Position numbers and translations under genes: made by a program
Part shown: in pieces, positions 59,179 to 64,000 of the stretch
Layout of the letters: each line of letters starts with the position of its first letter
Position numbering within the stretch: position 1 is the stretch's first letter
Origin: Vibrio tapetis subsp. quintayensis
Lineage (GTDB): Bacteria; Pseudomonadota; Gammaproteobacteria; Enterobacterales; Vibrionaceae
Direction of reading: 5' to 3'
DNA: 64,000 bases
Assembly: GCF_030409945.1 (NCBI RefSeq)
Contig: NZ_JAUFQV010000012.1
Span: 124,001-188,000 of the forward strand
The notes under the pieces: model-generated
Seen by the model: the letters and a program-made list of their open reading frames with translations, nothing else
The model's database searches: none
Told to the model about the DNA's origin: nothing

Positions 59179-61950
59179 TTGAGACTAAGAGGCTCGCTGA
59201 AAACACGGCTTGTGGTGATTACCCTTGTGGCATTGCTACCGGCGTTTCTGATTATTGTTGTGAATATTTGGTATCAATTCTCTCAAGAAAAAGAGAGGGT
59301 TGGCGGTCAGGCACATGCCTTTACCAAGATATTGTTAGAAGACCAAATTGAGCTCATTTCTTCGACAGAATTTTTTCTTAAAGCCATCAGTGTGCGCTCT
59401 GAAATCCAAAATCCTAGTTCAGATGAATGCACTCGAGCAGTAAAAGAGTGGGCGTCATTAAGTCCCTATATTGTAAATATTGGTATCCCTCTTGCGAGTG
59501 GCGACTTATTTTGTAATGCGACAAGAATGTCACGCTCAGTGAACGTATCTGACCGATTGTATTTCCAGCAAGCAGTGCAAGAGCAGATATTCTCAGCAGG
59601 ACAGTTTCAGCAAGATCGTGCGGCAGGCATCGCTTCGATTAACTTTGCTTACCCGGTTTATAATCAAGAAAATGAGGTCATCGCGGCGGTAGTTGCCGTG
59701 CTTTCATTAGATTGGTGGCATCAACGCCTGACCACATTGGAACTTCCGAAAAATGCAATTGCCCTCATTGTTGATGCTAACCACGAAGTCATCGCATCTG
59801 ATGGTAAAGATTACACAAGCGATTTGCCTCAATTATTATCGGGCACAGGCAGGGATCCGAACACTCATGGGTTGATTAAGTCTGGTGATATGACTGATTT
59901 TATTGACTCTTCAGGCATCAAGCGACTTGCTGTTAGCATGCCATTGATTATTAATAATACAGACACCAAAGCGCACTTCATTGTTTCTTTATCTACAGAG
60001 GAATCTTACCGAGTTGCACACCACTCTGCTTTGAGGGCTCTTGTTAGCCTTGTAGTTGGTTATAGCGTCTTCATTGCTTTGCTATGGTGGGGATTTGCGA
60101 CTAACGTGCTAAAGCCTGTTTATGCGTTGCTGAATGCATCAAAGCGTTACATTGAACGTTTTGACAACAAGAAAAGCCCGAGCCTTGATCAGCTATCGGT
60201 ATTCTACAGGCAGTTTACTCAGGTAATTCAAGACCAAGAACGATTGACTAACACGGTTATTGAAAATGAACGTCAATTGAGTACAACCTATCAAAGGCTT
60301 AATAACTTACTCGATAACTCTCCATTTGGTGTCGTTGAATGGGATCCTGATCTAAGGATTCAGCGATGGTCTGCAGAGTGCACCCATGTGTTTAGCGTGG
60401 AGTTTGAACAGGTAAGAAATCGGAAAATAGAGCAGCTAGATACCAATGTTAAATATCATTTTGGGGCCATTGAATCGTTTTTGAAGCTGTACAAAAATGG
60501 CAAGTCCAGCATGAAAACTTCAGAAGTGAGCTTTAGGGATGGGGTAAGTGCGGAAAAAGTGCTGCGGTGGCGATTTTCAGCTATATACGATGATTCTAAC
60601 CACCTCATTGCAATTTTAGGTATGTTTGAAAATGTCACTCAACAAATTGAGTATCAGAGAGAACTTGAATATTACGCCAAATACGATAGCTTGACAGGCT
60701 TACCTAATCGGTATTCTATTCTTCAATTTCTCTCTGAACGAATTGCGCAGAATCTTCACTTTTCGATCGTTTTACTCGACATAAAGAATTTTAAAATGGT
60801 CAATGATCACTACGGTCATGAATGTGGAGATATGCTGCTCGTTGAGTTAGCTGAACGCATGAACAAACAACTTGAAGCGGGAGAGGCTTTGTCTCGTTGG
60901 GGAGGCAACGAGTTCATCTATGTCATTCCTTACACGGTGAAAGATGATGTTTTAAAAAGAGTGGAAGAGTTACGATCTAAACTGGCTCAGCCACTCGCTT
61001 TGGGTAAAGGTTCTTATTCAACCCAACTTCATTGTGGGATCAGTTCAACCGATGATAACCATGAAACAGCAGGAGACTTGATTCGCTGTGCTGACCTCGC
61101 CATCTATTTTGCCAAAAAGAAAGCAAGTGGCTCTGTTAATGTCTACAACCCAGCTATGTCTGAAATTGGCAGTGCTCAATTTGAGCTAGAGGCTGAGCTA
61201 AGAACCGCCTTACGGAATAAAGAATTTGAGCTTTACTATCAACCAATAAGAAACAATGAATCAGGCCTTTATGAATCAGCAGAAGCACTGATACGATGGA
61301 ATCACCCTGTTAGGGGCATGGTGTCTCCTGCTGAATTTATTCCAGTGGCTGAAGAGTCAGGTTTGATCTTGCCTATTGGCGATTGGGTGTTGGAGAGAGC
61401 AATTTCACAAATGAAAGAGTGGCACCTTAAAGGTGTACTACTCAAAGACATTGCAGTGAATTTGTCTGCACTACAGCTCAATGATGCGAAAATCGTCGCC
61501 CAAGTCAAATCTCTGTGCGAGCAATATGAATTGTCTCCTCACTTGCTAACTTTAGAGGTCACCGAAACCTCTCTTTTATCGAGTCATACGGACGTGATCG
61601 GGAAGATAACAGAACTGAAAGAGTTTGGGATCAAGATCGCACTTGACGATTTTGGTACTGGCTATTCAAGCCTTAGCTACTTGAATGAACTTCCATTGAC
61701 TAAACTAAAAATAGATCGCTCCTTTGTTGCCAAAATAGGACAAAATGATAATGAAATGTTGCTGGATGCGATATTCTCAATCGCACATGGGTTGAATCTA
61801 CGTGTGATCGCGGAAGGTGTAGAGACCAATAATCAATTTAATTATATCGTCGCAAGGCAGTGCGAATATAGCCAAGGCTATCTCTTCAGTAAGCCCCTCC
61901 CTTCTTCTGACATTGAATCATTACTCAGGCAAGAAATGTCGCTCACATAA
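59179..61950 (+). CDS. Cache-PAS-GGDEF-EAL c-di-GMP signalling protein (probable phosphodiesterase)
   Basis: 923 residues. An N-terminal membrane helix (about 10-30), a periplasmic double-Cache-like sensor (ISSTEFFLKAISVRSEI, then RLYFQQAVQE-type motif), a second helix near 290-312, a PAS domain (LLDNSPFGVVEWDPDLRIQRW), then GGDEF and EAL domains. The GGDEF signature is degenerate, GGNEF at 575-579, so cyclase activity is doubtful. The EAL domain keeps EAL (702-704), DDFGTGYSSLSYL and KIDRSFV, consistent with active hydrolysis of c-di-GMP. The start is a TTG with AAGGGG seven bases upstream; no Met occurs in the next hundred or so codons. Confidence 0.93.
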   Translation: MRLRGSLKTRLVVITLVALLPAFLIIVVNIWYQFSQEKERVGGQAHAFTKILLEDQIELISSTEFFLKAISVRSEIQNPSSDECTRAVKEWASLSPYIVNIGIPLASGDLFCNATRMSRSVNVSDRLYFQQAVQEQIFSAGQFQQDRAAGIASINFAYPVYNQENEVIAAVVAVLSLDWWHQRLTTLELPKNAIALIVDANHEVIASDGKDYTSDLPQLLSGTGRDPNTHGLIKSGDMTDFIDSSGIKRLAVSMPLIINNTDTKAHFIVSLSTEESYRVAHHSALRALVSLVVGYSVFIALLWWGFATNVLKPVYALLNASKRYIERFDNKKSPSLDQLSVFYRQFTQVIQDQERLTNTVIENERQLSTTYQRLNNLLDNSPFGVVEWDPDLRIQRWSAECTHVFSVEFEQVRNRKIEQLDTNVKYHFGAIESFLKLYKNGKSSMKTSEVSFRDGVSAEKVLRWRFSAIYDDSNHLIAILGMFENVTQQIEYQRELEYYAKYDSLTGLPNRYSILQFLSERIAQNLHFSIVLLDIKNFKMVNDHYGHECGDMLLVELAERMNKQLEAGEALSRWGGNEFIYVIPYTVKDDVLKRVEELRSKLAQPLALGKGSYSTQLHCGISSTDDNHETAGDLIRCADLAIYFAKKKASGSVNVYNPAMSEIGSAQFELEAELRTALRNKEFELYYQPIRNNESGLYESAEALIRWNHPVRGMVSPAEFIPVAEESGLILPIGDWVLERAISQMKEWHLKGVLLKDIAVNLSALQLNDAKIVAQVKSLCEQYELSPHLLTLEVTETSLLSSHTDVIGKITELKEFGIKIALDDFGTGYSSLSYLNELPLTKLKIDRSFVAKIGQNDNEMLLDAIFSIAHGLNLRVIAEGVETNNQFNYIVARQCEYSQGYLFSKPLPSSDIESLLRQEMSLT

Positions 61951-62366
61951 TCATCTTGGTACGCACCCCTGTAACACCAGTGAAACGTTACAGTTACATA
62001 ATGTATCTGCGTGGTAAGACCTGTCACAATTCTAAAATTAGTGATTGTAATTGCATATTAATTTCGCTAAAAAGGCTTCATTAAAGCGTACTCTGTAAAA
62101 TATAAATAAAAGTACGCAAAAATAAAAATTAATAGATATTGGATATGTATTATTCGCTTGGTTTGCTCAATGGATTGAAAATGCACACAAAGTGCCTCTT
62201 TTTTCTTCATTATGACAAGTTGAGCTCACTGTGTGAGCAACTTTCCCTCTAAATGTTTTTTAAGTGTAAATCTAGGTGTCAACGTCAATGCCTAGAGACT
62301 TAAAATGAAGTCATTTACTTAGTTGCTTACATAGATGTTAAAAAACTATAAATATGGAGATTTAAA
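61951..62366 (+). promoter_or_regulatory. Intergenic region upstream of glgCA, 416 bp
   Basis: Long AT-rich leader before glgC. It contains an inverted repeat TGTAAC/GTTACA (61970-61992) soon after the upstream stop, a second perfect inverted repeat GCTCAC-tgt-GTGAGC (62223-62237), and a weak GCAC/GTGC hairpin with a T-run near 62184-62208. None can be assigned to a named regulator. No small gene recognised. Confidence 0.45.
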
Positions 62367-63587
62367 ATGGCTGGTGTTCTAGGAATGATTCTTGCGGGTG
62401 GTGAAGGTTCACGTCTTCGTCCTTTAACGGAATCACGCAGTAAACCCTCGGTTCCTTTTGGCGGTAGCTACCGTCTGATTGACTTCGCTTTAAACAACTT
62501 TGTTAATGCTGATCTAATGCGTATCTACGTGTTAACTCAGTTCAAATCACAATCCCTTTACCTGCACATGAAAAAAGGCTGGAATCTATCCGGCATTACA
62601 GACCGTTTCATTGATACAGTCCCAGCTCAAATGCGTGATGGTAAGCGTTGGTATGAAGGCACAGCAGATGCTATTTACCAAAACATCCGTTTCATCGAGT
62701 TGGCCGATCCTGATCAAGTTTGTATTTTTGGTTCTGACCATATCTACAAAATGGATATTCGCCAAATGCTCGATTTTCATAAGCGTGTAGAGGCAAGTTT
62801 AACCGTATCGGCAATCCGTATGCCTTTATCTGAGGCGTCTGAATTTGGTGTTATTGAAGTAGACGAAAACGGTAAGATGATCGGTTTTGAAGAAAAACCA
62901 CAGAATCCTAAGCCAATTCCTGGCTCGCCAGATGAAGCATTGGTTTCTATGGGTAACTACATTTTTGAATCTGACGCTTTGTGTGAAGAGCTGCGTATTG
63001 ATGCAGAAATCGAAACATCAAGCCATGATTTCGGTAAAGACATCATCCCGAAAATGTTCCCACAAGGTAATGTTTACGTTTATGACTTCTCAACCAATAA
63101 AATCAGCGGTGAGAAAGAAACGACTTATTGGCGTGATGTAGGTAGCATCGACTCTTACTGGTCGGCTCATATGGATCTACTAGACAAAGATCCTCAGTTC
63201 TCTCTTTATAACCGTAAGTGGCAGTTGCATACATACTACCCACCACTACCGCCAGCCACGTTCGTAGATGTGGACGAAAGTAAGGTGAACAAAGTAACCG
63301 ATAGCTTGATCTCTGGTGGCAGCTACGTTCAAGGGTCAGACATCTACAAATCAGTACTAGGTTACCGCAGTAATGTGGCAAGTGGCTCAATGATCAGTGA
63401 GTCAATCTTATTGGGAGATGTTAAAGTAGGTGCTGGCTGTAAAATTCGCCGCGCAATCATTGATAAGAATGTTGAGTTGGCACCGGGCACCGTTATTGGT
63501 GAAGATTTAGAATTAGACGCACAACGATTCCATGTTTCTCCTGATGGCATTGTTGTCGTCAAGAAAGGGATGAAAGTTGGGTTCTAA
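62367..63587 (+). CDS. glgC: Glucose-1-phosphate adenylyltransferase GlgC
   Basis: 406 residues. It makes ADP-glucose from glucose-1-phosphate and ATP, the committed step of bacterial glycogen synthesis. The nucleotidyltransferase signature LAGGEGSRLRPLTESRSKPS is at the N-terminus, with GTADAIYQN and FGSDHIYKMD (metal-binding Asp) downstream and a left-handed beta-helix at the C-terminus where allosteric effectors bind. GGAG precedes the ATG. glgA starts one base after the stop, so the two form a glgCA operon. Confidence 0.97.
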   Translation: MAGVLGMILAGGEGSRLRPLTESRSKPSVPFGGSYRLIDFALNNFVNADLMRIYVLTQFKSQSLYLHMKKGWNLSGITDRFIDTVPAQMRDGKRWYEGTADAIYQNIRFIELADPDQVCIFGSDHIYKMDIRQMLDFHKRVEASLTVSAIRMPLSEASEFGVIEVDENGKMIGFEEKPQNPKPIPGSPDEALVSMGNYIFESDALCEELRIDAEIETSSHDFGKDIIPKMFPQGNVYVYDFSTNKISGEKETTYWRDVGSIDSYWSAHMDLLDKDPQFSLYNRKWQLHTYYPPLPPATFVDVDESKVNKVTDSLISGGSYVQGSDIYKSVLGYRSNVASGSMISESILLGDVKVGAGCKIRRAIIDKNVELAPGTVIGEDLELDAQRFHVSPDGIVVVKKGMKVGF

Positions 63588-63588
63588 A

Positions 63589-64000
63589 ATGGATCGATTG
63601 AAAATTTGGTTTACTGTTTCTGAAGCAGAAGGTCTGATCAAAAGTGGAGGCTTAGCCGATGTGGCTAAGGCTCTGCCAAAAGCACTTCAAGCATTAGGGC
63701 ATGATGTATCAATAGTGCTTCCTGCATATCAAAAACTGCCAGGAAAGTCCGATGCGCCTGTTGTTCTTTCTACTGAGTTGGACTTTTGGCCTCATATTGG
63801 TTATCAAGTTCGCAAGTTATCGCTTGATGGCGTCGATGTTTATGCGGTGGAGTGCGACAAGTATTTTGACCGACCTGAGCTTTATGCTGAAGCGAATCAA
63901 GCTTACGCAGATAATGGCGAACGTTTTGGTTTCTTTGCCTCTGCTTGCCTAGATATGCTGCCGAAATTGGGTATTAATCCAGACATCATTCATGCAAATG
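63589..64000 (+). CDS. glgA: Glycogen synthase GlgA (3' truncated by window edge)
   Basis: First 137 codons of the ADP-glucose-dependent GT5 glycogen synthase, which elongates alpha-1,4-glucan. The start MDRLKIWFTVSEAEGLIKSG is followed by GGLADVAKALPKAL, the donor-binding KxGGL motif with Ser in the variable place, and later PDIIHAN, leading to the usual HxHDW region outside the window. It begins one base after the glgC stop. The rest of the gene lies beyond position 64000. Confidence 0.95.
   Translation, partial: MDRLKIWFTVSEAEGLIKSGGLADVAKALPKALQALGHDVSIVLPAYQKLPGKSDAPVVLSTELDFWPHIGYQVRKLSLDGVDVYAVECDKYFDRPELYAEANQAYADNGERFGFFASACLDMLPKLGINPDIIHAN

Overview
The window is a stretch of chromosome from a marine gammaproteobacterium, almost certainly a Vibrio. 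The support is protein similarity and gene order: msbA-lpxK-ycaR-kdsB, mnmA-hflD-purB, cspD/clpS-clpA-infA with both bpt and aat, yciN next to topA, monomeric isocitrate dehydrogenase, and many chemoreceptor and c-di-GMP genes. The species cannot be fixed from the sequence. I see no rRNA, tRNA, insertion sequence, prophage, integron cassette or CRISPR array. Nearly every transcription unit ends in a recognisable hairpin terminator, so operons are easy to delimit.

Layout. 1-3.2 kb: lipid A/Kdo operon (msbA truncated by the window edge, lpxK, ycaR, kdsB). 3.4-6.8 kb: a TetR regulator with an unrecognised gene, then a polyprenyl-phosphate-type glycosyltransferase overlapping a ChbG/HpnK-type deacetylase. 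7.1-12 kb: the stress operon yeaG (PrkA kinase)-yeaH-ycgB (SpoVR). 12.5-21.5 kb: yfbU, pflA, an LpxR-like lipid A deacylase, a chemoreceptor, pflB and a DUF3360 membrane protein with an FNR-like site. 22.1-23.7 kb: an orphan lipoprotein behind a consensus sigma-54 promoter.

23.9-27.3 kb: a basic amino-acid ABC importer with an ARG-box-like site. 27.4-30.2 kb: an IMPa-like secreted metalloprotease. 30.3-33.7 kb: xthA and a dCache chemoreceptor. 33.7-38 kb: an iron module with divergent arms, feoA-feoB-Cys-rich mini-protein on one side and two exported proteins (one DUF4198) on the other, sharing an intergenic region with Fur-like and FNR-like sites. 38.2-40.4 kb: a polar amino-acid (cystine-like) ABC importer. 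40.4-48.3 kb: roxA, purB, hflD, mnmA, rluE, icd. 48.5-53.8 kb: the bacterial N-degron pathway in one block (clpS, clpA, bpt, aat) with cspD and infA. 53.8-59 kb: a glycine-zipper protein, aroA, yciN, topA. 59.2-62 kb: a Cache-PAS-GGDEF-EAL protein with a degenerate GGDEF motif. 62.4-64 kb: glgC and the start of glgA.

The most interesting points are the divergent iron module with an unusual FeoB, a Cys-rich mini-protein in the place of FeoC, and two co-located exported proteins of unknown function; the sigma-54-driven lipoprotein; the DUF3360 protein next to pflB with an FNR-type promoter; and three intergenic tandem repeats built on 7- or 14-bp units within about 8.5 kb. All functional calls rest on reading the translated sequences and remembered family features; no database search was run.
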